13,015 nt of DNA from the NCBI GenBank assembly GCA_026988735.1, contig JALSKR010000185.1:1-13015 (forward strand), read 5' to 3'. This DNA comes from Sulfurimonas sp. (GTDB lineage Bacteria > Campylobacterota > Campylobacteria > Campylobacterales > Sulfurimonadaceae). The position numbers and the translations under genes were made by a program. Below the pieces are notes generated by a model. The model ran no database searches. It had not been told where the DNA came from and worked only from the letters and a program-made list of their open reading frames with translations. The first letter of the stretch is position 1. Every line of letters starts with the position of its first letter. Positions 1 to 8,400 of this stretch are shown here, piece after piece.

Positions 1-1181
1 GCATCTTCAAGAGGATGTGCGTAAACTATTTTAGCACCGTTATGCTGAGACGCTGTCCGCACTGCATAACGTACCATCGGATTATCAGTAGCCAGGCGTG
101 TACCAATAATTATAATTGCATCTGCCTGTTTGACAGCATCCATTGATGCACTGTGATGCAGTTTACCGCTGACACTGCTGTATGCTGACATAAACTCACC
201 ATACAGTCTTGCATCTTCATTAAAAAGTTTAATTCCTAACTTCTCTTTTAACAGCTGTAAAATATGTGCCTCTTCGTTTGTAATAATCGAAGAAAAGCGT
301 ATGGCATTTGCATTTTTAATTGCTTCAACTGCTTTTTTGAATGCCTCTTCGTCTTTAGACGCACGGTTTTCAAAATCAAATCCGAAACGTCCTGCTCCAC
401 ATAATGAGTTAAACTCATAATTGTTTTTGACTCTGTAAATAGAATCTTCCCCGTTTATACCGACATGGCGGGTTTCATACTCTAATGCACAGCCTGCAGA
501 ACAGTGCGCACATGTAGAAGGAATACGGGAGAGTTCCCATGCATTTGCAGAGTATTGAAAATCACTGCTCACCAAGGCACCGACCGGGCATACTGCGATA
601 CATTCACCACAGAACGTACAGTCTAGAGTCTCAGAATTTTTTGGAATAATGACAGAAGAATAACCACCGAATTTTACTTCAATAGCATCATCGCCTATTA
701 CTTCATTACATACATGTACACATTTTTCACACATAATACATAATGCAGGATCATAGTTAATCAGTCCCCAGTGCTCTACTTTTCTGAGTTGGTCTTTTGC
801 TGAGAACTCTTGTTGCGCAACACCAAATTCCAAAGTCATATTTTGCAGATCACATTCACCTGATTTGTCACAAACACCACATTCCAATGGATGATTTACA
901 TCATAAAGTTTCATGATATTTGTACGCTCAAGCTCAAGTTCAGCTGAGTTTGTTTTTACTTCAATTCCTTCGGTTGGAGGTGTATTACATGAGAGAACCA
1001 ATCCATCCACACCTTCAACCTCTACAGAACATATACGACATGATGCACATGGCGTTGTTTTTGAAATATAACACATGGTAGGAATATAGATATCGTTTTT
1101 TCTGGCAGCCTGAAGAATTGTTTCTCCTTTTACTGCCGTAACATCTTTGCCGTCAATTTTAAAATTTATAATTTTACTCAT
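1..1181 (-). CDS. nuoG: NADH-quinone oxidoreductase subunit G (partial; C-terminus beyond the left edge)
   Basis: Peripheral-arm iron-sulfur subunit of respiratory complex I, passing electrons from the input module towards the quinone site. About 393 N-terminal residues are present and the frame is open to the window edge. Residues 1-75 form a [2Fe-2S] ferredoxin domain with C37, C48, C51 and C65. A His-Cys3 [4Fe-4S] site follows (H97, C101, C104, C110). Two complete CxxCxxCxxxC motifs come next (C148/151/154/158 and C188/191/194/198, the second followed by Pro), where ordinary NuoG has a single cluster using three cysteines plus one distant cysteine. Then comes the molybdopterin-oxidoreductase-type [4Fe-4S] site (C224, C227, C231, C261) and the start of the catalytically dead molybdopterin-like domain. 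The ATG is chosen because an AGGGAG ribosome site lies 6 nt upstream; the gene starts 12 nt after the stop of the preceding gene. The extra cluster resembles HoxU, [FeFe]-hydrogenase or FdhA-type domains, but the neighbours fix it as nuoG. Confidence 0.93.
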   Translation of the reverse strand, partial: MSKIINFKIDGKDVTAVKGETILQAARKNDIYIPTMCYISKTTPCASCRICSVEVEGVDGLVLSCNTPPTEGIEVKTNSAELELERTNIMKLYDVNHPLECGVCDKSGECDLQNMTLEFGVAQQEFSAKDQLRKVEHWGLINYDPALCIMCEKCVHVCNEVIGDDAIEVKFGGYSSVIIPKNSETLDCTFCGECIAVCPVGALVSSDFQYSANAWELSRIPSTCAHCSAGCALEYETRHVGINGEDSIYRVKNNYEFNSLCGAGRFGFDFENRASKDEEAFKKAVEAIKNANAIRFSSIITNEEAHILQLLKEKLGIKLFNEDARLYGEFMSAYSSVSGKLHHSASMDAVKQADAIIIIGTRLATDNPMVRYAVRTASQHNGAKIVYAHPLED

Positions 1182-1193
1182 TTACGACTCCCT

Positions 1194-3230
1194 TTACGCC
1201 TGTACCATTGCTATATAATAACAACGCATACATCTGTCAGCTTCACTTAAAGCCTGCTCCTGTGTAAAGCCAAGGTTTACTTCCGCATTATTATGCTTTC
1301 TCACTTCAACATCCAAAATAGAAGAGTGCTCACGAGGAAGACCCGGCAACCAGCCTGTGACTTTCTCTTTTTTATCATATACTTTCAGTTTTACAAGGTG
1401 ATCTTCCATTATCTCATCATCAGTCAAACTTACTTCACCTGTTTGAACATATCTTGCCATAACTGAAGCTGCACGTTTTGCCTGACCGACAGCATTGACA
1501 ATAGTCATGGGACCATACTCACAGTCACCTGCGGCAAAGATACCTTTGCGTGATGTCATATAGTCTTTGCCGTTTGTTTTTATCGTCGCCCAAGAGGTCA
1601 TCTCTATTTCCCACTCTTCGGGTAAAAGGTCTAAATCAGCTGACTGGGAAACAGCCGGAATCAGATAATCTGCTTCTATAGTATACGACTCTCCTTCTAT
1701 TTTTACAAGCTGTGCACGTCCACCGTTTGGATCAGGAACAAGCTCAAACTTGTCAATCAGAAGTTCTCGTAAAACATCATTTTCATCGGTAGTAATCTTG
1801 TTTACAGCCGAGTGAAATAAAAACTCAACACCCTCTTCAACTGCTTCATGATACTCTTCATAGGTTGTGTTGCGTATAATTGTTTTTTCATCACGACGGT
1901 ATATCATATAGACTTTTTTTGCATTTGCACGAATCGCACAACGTACAACATCCATGGAAGTAAAACCACCACCGACACAGACAACAGTTTTGCCTGTTAA
2001 GTCTACATAATCAGTTGTCAGCAGATTCTCTTCCTGAACCTCTTTTGGAATGGTAATACCGTATTTTTCATACAGATTCACACGGTCAAGAAAGTCAATC
2101 GCTCCCCAGTATCCCTTAATCTCAGGTCTCTCATTTTCACAGCGTACTTTTTTGGAGATTCGTGTACCAACTGCAACCATTGTTGCATCATACTCTTTTT
2201 CAAATCTACGCATATCATCTGCGTTGATTCTTGAATTTGTAATGAAATTTACACCCATATCACGGACACATTCTATGTCCTGATTGTATTTGTCAACCGG
2301 CATACGGTATTCGGGAACACCGACAGCCACTTCACCGCCTAAAACAGGAAGATCTTCATAAACATCAACTTCTATGCCCTCTGCAGCAAGATAATAGGCA
2401 GTTGTCAGTCCGGCAGGTCCTGCACCGATAACAGCAACTTTTTTATCTATCGGCGGTTTTTTCTCCATCGGATGAAAAAAGCTGTATTCATGATCAGTTT
2501 CCCAGTCTGCACCCAAACGTTTGAGAGCCATAATTGAAATAGGCTCATCAAGATTGGTTCTTCGACAGGCATCTTCACACGGATGCGGACAAACACGTCC
2601 ACATGTGTGTGCAAGTGGCATTGTCTGGCGTGTTGCCTCCAAGGAGTCATCAAAACGCAAATCTCTTACACCCTCAATATACCCGGGAATATCAACATGT
2701 GCAGGGCAGGCATCCGTACACGGTGCCGTTATTTTTGCTATGTAGCCGATTTTTTCATCATAATGTTTTGATTTTTTCTTTTCATTGATACACTCCAAGA
2801 ATGTATCTTCAAAGTGATTCATCAAATCAAGTATAGGATTTGGAACAGTTTTTCCAATCTCACACTTAGAAGTTATCTGCATACTTTTACCGATCTCTTT
2901 TAAGTGGTCTAAATCAGCCAATTCACCTTCACCACGAGCAATTTTATCAAGCTGGTCATATAAAATACGGCCACCCCATCTCCCAGGAGCACATCTTCCG
3001 CATGCTTCTGAATAGACTTGATACTGTGCAGCATATTCCATCGCAAGACGGATAACATCTACATCCTCATGAAACAACGAAACACCATCCCAGCCGATAA
3101 AAGCTTTTGAATCACGGTGATCATCATATTGTGCCGGTAAATTATAAGCTGATTCTTCCCACTCTTCTTGGGGTTTGCCAATATTATTAACAAGCTCACC
3201 ATTCCAAGTAGAAAAATATACTTTGCTCAC
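1194..3230 (-). CDS. NuoF-like/GltD-like fusion: FAD- and NAD(P)-binding iron-sulfur oxidoreductase of complex I
   Basis: Sits in the nuoF position but lacks the NADH/FMN-binding domain of NuoF. Numbering is from the GTG start (678 residues). Residues ~55-145 match the C-terminal iron-sulfur region of NuoF: C77, C80, then G83 where the third cysteine is expected, and C123 in a KCEIG motif. Residues ~165-230 are the GltD/dihydropyrimidine-dehydrogenase-type double-cluster domain (C171, C175, C210, C214, C218, C222). Then follow the FAD site GAGPAG (269-274), a second dinucleotide site GGGFTSMD (420-427) with YRRDE (444-448), the FAAGDC motif (565-570) and a C-terminal CMRC (667-670). The paired arginines after the second fold are typical of NADPH users in GltD, so NADP(H) is the inferred substrate. 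An in-frame TTG at 3236 is possible, but AGGGA at 3237-3241 touches it and lies 6 nt from GTG 3230, so GTG is preferred. Likely role: exchanging electrons between NAD(P)H and the NuoG clusters. Confidence 0.88.
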   Translation of the reverse strand: MSKVYFSTWNGELVNNIGKPQEEWEESAYNLPAQYDDHRDSKAFIGWDGVSLFHEDVDVIRLAMEYAAQYQVYSEACGRCAPGRWGGRILYDQLDKIARGEGELADLDHLKEIGKSMQITSKCEIGKTVPNPILDLMNHFEDTFLECINEKKKSKHYDEKIGYIAKITAPCTDACPAHVDIPGYIEGVRDLRFDDSLEATRQTMPLAHTCGRVCPHPCEDACRRTNLDEPISIMALKRLGADWETDHEYSFFHPMEKKPPIDKKVAVIGAGPAGLTTAYYLAAEGIEVDVYEDLPVLGGEVAVGVPEYRMPVDKYNQDIECVRDMGVNFITNSRINADDMRRFEKEYDATMVAVGTRISKKVRCENERPEIKGYWGAIDFLDRVNLYEKYGITIPKEVQEENLLTTDYVDLTGKTVVCVGGGFTSMDVVRCAIRANAKKVYMIYRRDEKTIIRNTTYEEYHEAVEEGVEFLFHSAVNKITTDENDVLRELLIDKFELVPDPNGGRAQLVKIEGESYTIEADYLIPAVSQSADLDLLPEEWEIEMTSWATIKTNGKDYMTSRKGIFAAGDCEYGPMTIVNAVGQAKRAASVMARYVQTGEVSLTDDEIMEDHLVKLKVYDKKEKVTGWLPGLPREHSSILDVEVRKHNNAEVNLGFTQEQALSEADRCMRCYYIAMVQA

Positions 3231-3239
3231 ATTCAATCC

Positions 3240-3464
3240 CTATTTTTTCACTACGATAGTCCAGTCGACTTCGTTAAATTTTAATGAGTTATACAGTTCA
3301 TACCCACACTCTTTTACCAAATCAGCACTTCTTTGAATAGGTGAAAAATCTCCTATTTCAAAAAGAAAAATCAAAGTCTCAGTAGGCTTGTGTTTTTCCT
3401 CTAAAATCTCTTTCATACGAGGTTCGAAATTATCTTTTAAGTGTCTTAAGTCATATCGTTTCAT
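3240..3464 (-). CDS. nuoE: NuoE-like small subunit of complex I (Campylobacterota type, 74 aa)
   Basis: A 74-residue protein in the nuoE position. It resembles the short NuoE-family protein of Helicobacter (HP1264) and Campylobacter complex I operons: it starts [10 protein letters not shown], has a central hydrophobic strand ending FEIGDFS (about residues 32-41), and ends LKFNEVDWTIVVKK. It has one cysteine, so it cannot carry the [2Fe-2S] cluster (N1a) of the ~160-residue canonical NuoE; the thioredoxin-like domain is also missing. It is probably a structural or docking subunit for the unusual electron-input protein encoded just downstream. The start codon overlaps the nuoD stop (TAATG), so translation is probably coupled. 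Family assignment rests on recalled similarity and position; the biochemical role is not known from the sequence. Confidence 0.82.
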   Translation of the reverse strand: MKRYDLRHLKDNFEPRMKEILEEKHKPTETLIFLFEIGDFSPIQRSADLVKECGYELYNSLKFNEVDWTIVVKK

Positions 3465-4705
3465 TATCTGTCAACCTCACCAAATACAATATTTGTAGTA
3501 CCAATAATTGATACAACATCCGGAATATAGTGACCCGGTAAAAGATCAGTTAAAATTCCTGTATGCCAGAATGATGGCGCACGAAGTTTCAATCTGTAAG
3601 GATACGGTCCGCCCTGAGAATTAATGTAAAAGCCCAGCTCGCCTTTTGGTGATTCTGTCGGTACATATACCTCACCTACCGGTGGTCTCATTCCCTGTGT
3701 TACAAGAACAAAGTGCTGCATCAATGAGTAGTTTTGTGTCATTATGTCAATTTTCGGTGCAGAAATATATTTTGGTGCATGAGCCATCAAGTCTGTTTGA
3801 CCATCTTTTTCACACTTTTCATACATCTCTATACATTGATACAATATTTTTGCACTCTGACGCATCTCTTCCATATAGATGCGGTAACGTGCAAAGTTGT
3901 CACCCTTGTCTGAAAAAGGAACATCAAATTCTACTTCATCATAAAGTTCATACGGTTCTTCTTTACGAATATCCCATGCAACTCCGGAAGCTCTTAGCAT
4001 CGGACCTGTACAGCCCCATGAAAGTGCCATCTCTGTAGAAATCACACCTACTTCTTCCATTCTCATCAACCAGATACGGTTAGAATCCAAAAGATCTTCA
4101 TAATCTTTGATATTTTGCGGAAGTTTGTTTAAAAACACTCTGAGCTGGTGCAAAAAACCATCCTGCAGATCAAGAGGTACGCCACCTATACGGATAGCAG
4201 CATGCGTTAAACGCGCTCCACAGTAGCCTTCTATAATATCCATCAGATATTCTCTTTCACGGAATGCAAAAAGGAAAACTGTCATTGCCCCGATATCAAG
4301 TGCTGTTGTTGCCAACCAGAAAAGGTGAGACATCAGACGGTTGATTTCTAACAGCAGCATACGAATAACTTTTGCACGACGCGGTACTTCAAGTCCTATC
4401 AGTTTTTCAACTGCAAGAGCAAAACCGTAGTTGTTTGAAGAAGAAGCAATATAGTCCATACGATCAGTTGTCGGCATAAATTCATTATAAATCATGTTTT
4501 CAGCCATTTTTTCCATACCACGATGCAGATAACCGATATCCGGATGGGCTTTGACAATCTGTTCCTGCTGCAGATGCAGCATTAAACGTAACTGTCCGTG
4601 CGCAGAAGGGTGCTGAGGACCGAAGTTTAATATCAGTTCATTGTCATCTCTGTCAAATGTTATATTTTCAAAAAACGGTGTTAATCTGTTTTTTACCTGT
4701 GCCAT
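3464..4705 (-). CDS. nuoD: NADH-quinone oxidoreductase subunit D (49 kDa)
   Basis: Complex I subunit that, with NuoB, forms the quinone-reducing site; evolutionarily related to the large subunit of [NiFe] hydrogenases. At 413 residues it has the normal family length. Visible marks are [10 protein letters not shown] (28-37), with H36 corresponding to the quinone-site histidine; the YLHRGMEK motif (59-66); TTDRMDY ending at Y85, the quinone-contacting tyrosine; and the conserved C-terminus [14 protein letters not shown]. No hydrogenase-type nickel-binding CxxC pairs are seen, as expected for NuoD. The ribosome site AAGGTGG overlaps the end of nuoC, 8 nt before the ATG. The gene sits 13 nt after nuoC and overlaps nuoE by 1 nt, within one operon. 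Confidence 0.97.
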   Translation of the reverse strand: MAQVKNRLTPFFENITFDRDDNELILNFGPQHPSAHGQLRLMLHLQQEQIVKAHPDIGYLHRGMEKMAENMIYNEFMPTTDRMDYIASSSNNYGFALAVEKLIGLEVPRRAKVIRMLLLEINRLMSHLFWLATTALDIGAMTVFLFAFREREYLMDIIEGYCGARLTHAAIRIGGVPLDLQDGFLHQLRVFLNKLPQNIKDYEDLLDSNRIWLMRMEEVGVISTEMALSWGCTGPMLRASGVAWDIRKEEPYELYDEVEFDVPFSDKGDNFARYRIYMEEMRQSAKILYQCIEMYEKCEKDGQTDLMAHAPKYISAPKIDIMTQNYSLMQHFVLVTQGMRPPVGEVYVPTESPKGELGFYINSQGGPYPYRLKLRAPSFWHTGILTDLLPGHYIPDVVSIIGTTNIVFGEVDR

Positions 4706-4718
4706 ATCTTATACCACC

Positions 4719-5525
4719 TTATCTTTGCGGATCATCAATAACCACTGATGACTCTTTATCAAGTTTTTTGATGAGGAAAACGCCGCCTTCTTCCTGGTAC
4801 GACTGCGTAACTGCCGGTTCATCACCGGTAATTTTTGTACCCTTTGGAACTTCATGCCCAAGACGTGCAAAACGCTCAGAATCATATCTGTCCACTCTTG
4901 CCGTATCACGAAGTTCAGGTCCTATGATATCGCGTGCCTCTTTTCCGTAGATTTTATCTACTTCATACCATGCGGCAAATTCATCACCTTCAAGTGGATA
5001 TGTTTTAAGCAAAGGATACCCTTCCCAGTCATACGGCATTAAAATTCTTTTCATAAACGGATGATTATTTGCTTCAATACCGAACATGTCAAACATTTCA
5101 CGCTCACTCCAGTCAGCACTTCTGAAAAGTTTTTCAACAGAGTCAACCGCTTCTCCGTTTTTAATAAAATATTTTACACGAATTCGCTTACGCTTTGTCA
5201 TAGAAAGCATCTGATAGAAAATTTCGAAAGTATCATCTTTTGCCAGCCAGTCAATAGCAGACATTTCTGAAAGCTGTGTATAGGCCAATTCATCTCTCAT
5301 AAGTTCAAGTACACCGTATATGTCATGAGCATTGATGTATATAACCATTTGTTCAACTTGGATATATGCGTCTTTGACTTCAAACTTTGCTTTAATCGCC
5401 TCTAAATCAGCAGCAAAAACCTCATCTTCGTCTACAGATGTTTTTGGTACCTGTGGGGCTACATAAAATCTGTCTGTATAGTATGCCTTTGCCTGTACAT
5501 TGTCTTTAGGTTTATACGCTCTCAT
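4719..5525 (-). CDS. nuoC: NADH-quinone oxidoreductase subunit C (30 kDa)
   Basis: Peripheral-arm subunit of complex I that supports the NuoB-NuoD interface; it binds no cofactor. The family signature is clear at residues 141-178: EREMFDMFGI, then NHPFMKRIL and DWEGYPLLKTYPLEG. The protein is 268 residues. The core ends near residue 180, leaving a charged C-terminal tail of about 88 residues, longer than in many NuoC proteins. NuoC and NuoD are separate here, not fused as in Escherichia coli. The ATG lies 1 nt after the nuoB stop, with AGAGG about 11 nt upstream; coupling to nuoB is likely. Confidence 0.96.
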   Translation of the reverse strand: MRAYKPKDNVQAKAYYTDRFYVAPQVPKTSVDEDEVFAADLEAIKAKFEVKDAYIQVEQMVIYINAHDIYGVLELMRDELAYTQLSEMSAIDWLAKDDTFEIFYQMLSMTKRKRIRVKYFIKNGEAVDSVEKLFRSADWSEREMFDMFGIEANNHPFMKRILMPYDWEGYPLLKTYPLEGDEFAAWYEVDKIYGKEARDIIGPELRDTARVDRYDSERFARLGHEVPKGTKITGDEPAVTQSYQEEGGVFLIKKLDKESSVVIDDPQR

Positions 5526-5526
5526 A

Positions 5527-6036
5527 TTACATCAACCTCTTTGCTTTTTGTGCATTTCCCGCTTTGTTTGCACGAATTTTCTTTTGTAACAGCATTACAC
5601 CGTATTGAAGCGTTTCAGGACGTGGTGCACAGCCCGGAAGATACAAATCAACAGGAATAATTCTGTCACACCCCTGCACTGTCGCATATGTATTAAACAT
5701 TCCGCCTGTATTTGCACATGAACCCATAGAAATAACCCATCTTGGTTCTGTCATCTGGTCATACAGACGCTTGATAAACTCTGCATGTTTTTTGGTAAGT
5801 GTACCGGCAACTATCATAACATCTGCCTGACGAGGAGAAGCACGGAAAATTGTTCCGTAACGGTCGAAGTCAAAGCGTGATGCACCTGATGCCATCATTT
5901 CAATACCACAACATGCAAGACCATATGTAAGCGCCCAAAGTGAATTTGAACGCCCCCAATTTACAATTTTATCTACACTTGTCAGTGCTATTGGTAATCC
6001 ACCATCTTGTGTATAGTTTACTTTATGTTGTGCCAT
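5527..6036 (-). CDS. nuoB: NADH-quinone oxidoreductase subunit B (N2 cluster subunit)
   Basis: Carries the terminal [4Fe-4S] cluster N2 that reduces quinone. With the start used here it is 169 residues, normal for NuoB. Ligands are the tandem C42-C43 in ACCGIEMM, C107 in GSCANTGG and C136 in PGCAPRPE. An in-frame ATG at 6057 would add seven residues (MEKRSAR), but AGGAGC stands 5 nt before the ATG at 6036 and the protein then begins [10 protein letters not shown], so the downstream start is preferred. The start lies inside the end of nuoA (19-nt overlap), consistent with translational coupling. Confidence 0.97.
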   Translation of the reverse strand: MAQHKVNYTQDGGLPIALTSVDKIVNWGRSNSLWALTYGLACCGIEMMASGASRFDFDRYGTIFRASPRQADVMIVAGTLTKKHAEFIKRLYDQMTEPRWVISMGSCANTGGMFNTYATVQGCDRIIPVDLYLPGCAPRPETLQYGVMLLQKKIRANKAGNAQKAKRLM

Positions 6037-6407
6037 TCTAGCGCTCCTTTTTTCCATGCATATACAAAACCAATTGCCAATAATAATATAAACATTATCA
6101 TTTCAGCAAAACCAAACCAGCCAAGAACTTTAAAATCTACTGCCCATGGGAACATAAAGACGATTTCAACATCAAACAGTAAAAAAAGCAGTGCAAACAG
6201 ATAAAACTGCGGTGAAACCCTGTTTGGTTGCTTTGTAATTTCAGGTCCACATTCATATACTGAAAGTTTTATCTTTTCACTATCTTTACGTGCCAATGCA
6301 CGACTTGCTAATCGAGCGACGACAGTCGTTGTAATAAACGCACCAAATGTTATAACAAAAAGTACAAATACCCCAAAATACGGATTTGCAGTACTAATAT
6401 GCTCCAT
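6018..6407 (-). CDS. nuoA: NADH-quinone oxidoreductase subunit A
   Basis: Small membrane subunit at the junction of the arms of complex I. It has 129 residues with three hydrophobic segments, roughly 9-32, 67-90 and 97-118. The loop after the first segment holds the conserved YECGPE motif (51-56) with the cysteine exposed in the deactive state of complex I in other organisms. The second segment contains [15 protein letters not shown] with the conserved acidic residues. First gene of the operon; AAGGTAGGT ends 3 nt before the ATG. Confidence 0.97.
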   Translation of the reverse strand: MEHISTANPYFGVFVLFVITFGAFITTTVVARLASRALARKDSEKIKLSVYECGPEITKQPNRVSPQFYLFALLFLLFDVEIVFMFPWAVDFKVLGWFGFAEMIMFILLLAIGFVYAWKKGALEWHNIK

Positions 6408-6655
6408 ATAACCTACCTTTTATTTTAAAAGCTATATTTATCAAAAATATAACTGATTTTTATATTTGTTTTCTAACGATGAAAAACGGTTTTTGTTGCA
6501 AACCTAATTTCATTTGTTACTAGAAAAAACAGTTACTGCACTATAGCAAAATGAATATTAAAAAAAAGTTTTGTAGAAGATAACTCATACCAAATGTCAC
6601 TTATCGCAACACTGATACAAGTAAAGATTTCGTTAGTTTAAAAGAAGCTTTAAAA
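6408..6655. other. Intergenic region upstream of nuoA
   Basis: A 248-nt AT-rich gap between the AAA ATPase stop and nuoA, both on the minus strand. No open frame worth calling is seen. It holds the candidate nuo promoter near 6540, leaving a leader of about 125 nt. A direct repeat GTTACT occurs at 6516-6521 and 6532-6537, just downstream of the -10 box. A weak inverted repeat (GGTTT/AAACC on the minus strand, near 6490-6505) also lies in the leader. An AT-only inverted repeat (TTTAAA/TTTAAA, about 6636-6654) immediately after the ATPase stop might slow transcription but has no GC stem, so no firm terminator can be called. Confidence 0.5.
6533..6575 (-). promoter_or_regulatory. Candidate promoter of the nuo operon
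   Basis: On the minus strand an extended -10 box TGCTATAGT (TATAGT at 6540-6545, TG at 6547-6548) follows a T-rich stretch including eight consecutive T residues. This is the form described for housekeeping promoters in Campylobacter and Helicobacter, which rely on T-rich upstream DNA rather than a -35 box. Predicted initiation is near 6533. Confidence 0.55.
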
Positions 6656-8392
6656 TTATTTGTTTAAAAACCCCATAGATTTTTCACTGTCAAAATTTGC
6701 ATCTTTTTCACGTTTTATCTCATCTATAAAGTCTTTCAGGGTAAAAAGAGGGTTCTCTCTTACAGCAACTTTGTAGGCAGTATTTTTGATAATGAGACTG
6801 ATCTGTCCCCCTGTTAAAGAGTACTCTGCAAGTTCTTCAACATCGAAGTTTTCTTCATACGGAGCTTCTTTTGGTAACATTTTTTTCCAAAGTTCAAGCC
6901 TTTGTTCTTTGTCAGGCTTTTTGAATTCAATTTTATAGTTGAATCTTCTTGAAAATGCTTTATCTATGTTTTCAAGCAAATTTGTCGTTGCAATAAGCAT
7001 TCCACGGAAATTTTCAATCTGTTCCAAAAAGATGTTTTGCATCTGGTTGTGCATTTGGTCAGAACCTGTAATGTTTCCGCTGCTTCTTGCACCCAAAAAC
7101 TGGTCTGCTTCGTTTAGTAACAGTATAGGTTCTGTTTTTGTTTTTTCACTCAGCTCATAAAAAGTATCAAAGATTTTACGGACATTTTTTTCACTCTCTC
7201 CTACATACATAGAGAGAATTTTTGAACAGTCAAATGCCAAAACCTGACGCTTTAATGACTTTGCCAAAGAGTATGCCGTCATTGTTTTTCCGGTTCCAGC
7301 AGGTCCATAAAAAATTATGCGTGCATCAATGCCGCTCTTTTTGTCTTTTATACCCCATTTTACAAGGCGAGAAACTACTTCTTTGTCCACCTGTTTCATC
7401 AGGTTTTCAAGCGTCTCTTTAGTTTTTACATTCAGTACCACATCATCCAAAGATGTTTCCGGCTCAACCAGCTCAAAAATGTCCTGTTCTTCTACCAAAG
7501 CATTCAGCTTTAAACGTGTTACTTTTTTTGTTTTTTGCGGGTGAATAATTCTTTGCAGAACATCATCTACTATATAGAAAGAACGACTGATTCCGCCAAA
7601 AGGATTCAGCATCTCTTCATAATCAATAATTCCGTTTTTTAAAAGATTTGAGCCCTCTTCCAGCAAAGAACGGTTTTTAATGCGTTCATACTCATCAAGT
7701 GAGATTAAATCTATTAAGGTATTCATCTCTCTGAGTGAAGAGTCCGTTGACCCGTACTCTTCACGAAGCAGTGCAATAAAAATCACCTGTTCATAGTTAC
7801 TCATTTTCTTTTGTTTGAAAAATTTGTCCAAAACAAGATTCTCAGAACTCTGTTTTACCCGTTCTTCTATGCGTTTCTCAAGCAGTTTGAGTTTGTTTTG
7901 CAGTCTGTCTATACCAAGAGAGTGTTCATGCACATTTTGACGAATGACACTCATCTTTTGATACAGCTCTATTCTAAAAAACTGATCCTGTAAATACTCC
8001 AAATGATCAGAATAGGGTTTCACCTCAGGCAAATCCAAATCCAGTGTTCCGTCCTGTAACAGTTTTAAAAAAGCAGGTGTAAGTCCTACCGCAGTGTTTA
8101 AAAGTTCAAGCGGTGTAACATCAGCAATTTTTACAGGAGTAAAACTCTGTTGATGCAGCCATCCGAGTTCAAGAAGACTTTTAAGCTCTCGCAAATGCTC
8201 CAGATGCTCATAGTTTTCACTCGTATACAAATCCTGCAACAAATCAAGGACAAGAACATCATCTTGCCCTTTCATGTATCTGTGTGCTATATACTGCAGT
8301 ATTTTCGCTTCATTGATACTGCATTTTAAATGTATGAATATTTCCGATTTTTCAATCTCTTTTTCGTTTAAAAAGTTAACTAGTGTTTTCAA
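6656..8392 (-). CDS. AAA-family ATPase of unknown role (578 aa)
   Basis: One AAA module in the C-terminal 40%: Walker A GPAGTGKT (363-370), MYVGESEKNVR (395-405), Walker B ILLLNEAD (423-430), sensor 1 LIATTN (466-471), arginine-finger candidates R482/R483 and a sensor-2-like GGQI (528-531). Walker B has Asn in place of the usual first Asp (NEAD for DEAD). The 350 residues before it are helical in character, with a possible coiled coil near 155-185, and match no domain I recognise; they probably bind the substrate. No signal peptide or membrane segment is visible, so it is cytosolic. The start codon is TTG: AAGGAA at 8397-8402 overlaps the stop of the upstream gene and lies 4 nt before it, and no better in-frame start is near. 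It lies 8 nt downstream of the FadL-type gene, so the two are probably co-transcribed. SpoVK-like ATPases are the nearest group; no function is assigned. Confidence 0.85.
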   Translation of the reverse strand: MKTLVNFLNEKEIEKSEIFIHLKCSINEAKILQYIAHRYMKGQDDVLVLDLLQDLYTSENYEHLEHLRELKSLLELGWLHQQSFTPVKIADVTPLELLNTAVGLTPAFLKLLQDGTLDLDLPEVKPYSDHLEYLQDQFFRIELYQKMSVIRQNVHEHSLGIDRLQNKLKLLEKRIEERVKQSSENLVLDKFFKQKKMSNYEQVIFIALLREEYGSTDSSLREMNTLIDLISLDEYERIKNRSLLEEGSNLLKNGIIDYEEMLNPFGGISRSFYIVDDVLQRIIHPQKTKKVTRLKLNALVEEQDIFELVEPETSLDDVVLNVKTKETLENLMKQVDKEVVSRLVKWGIKDKKSGIDARIIFYGPAGTGKTMTAYSLAKSLKRQVLAFDCSKILSMYVGESEKNVRKIFDTFYELSEKTKTEPILLLNEADQFLGARSSGNITGSDQMHNQMQNIFLEQIENFRGMLIATTNLLENIDKAFSRRFNYKIEFKKPDKEQRLELWKKMLPKEAPYEENFDVEELAEYSLTGGQISLIIKNTAYKVAVRENPLFTLKDFIDEIKREKDANFDSEKSMGFLNK

Positions 8393-8400
8393 TTATTTCC

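Noticed and set aside
3646..4038. 130-codon plus-strand frame
   Set aside because: Lies wholly antisense to nuoD, whose conserved motifs cover the same bases.
6021..6057. Longer nuoB start at ATG 6057
   Set aside because: The internal ATG at 6036 has a well-placed AGGAGC and yields the usual NuoB length.
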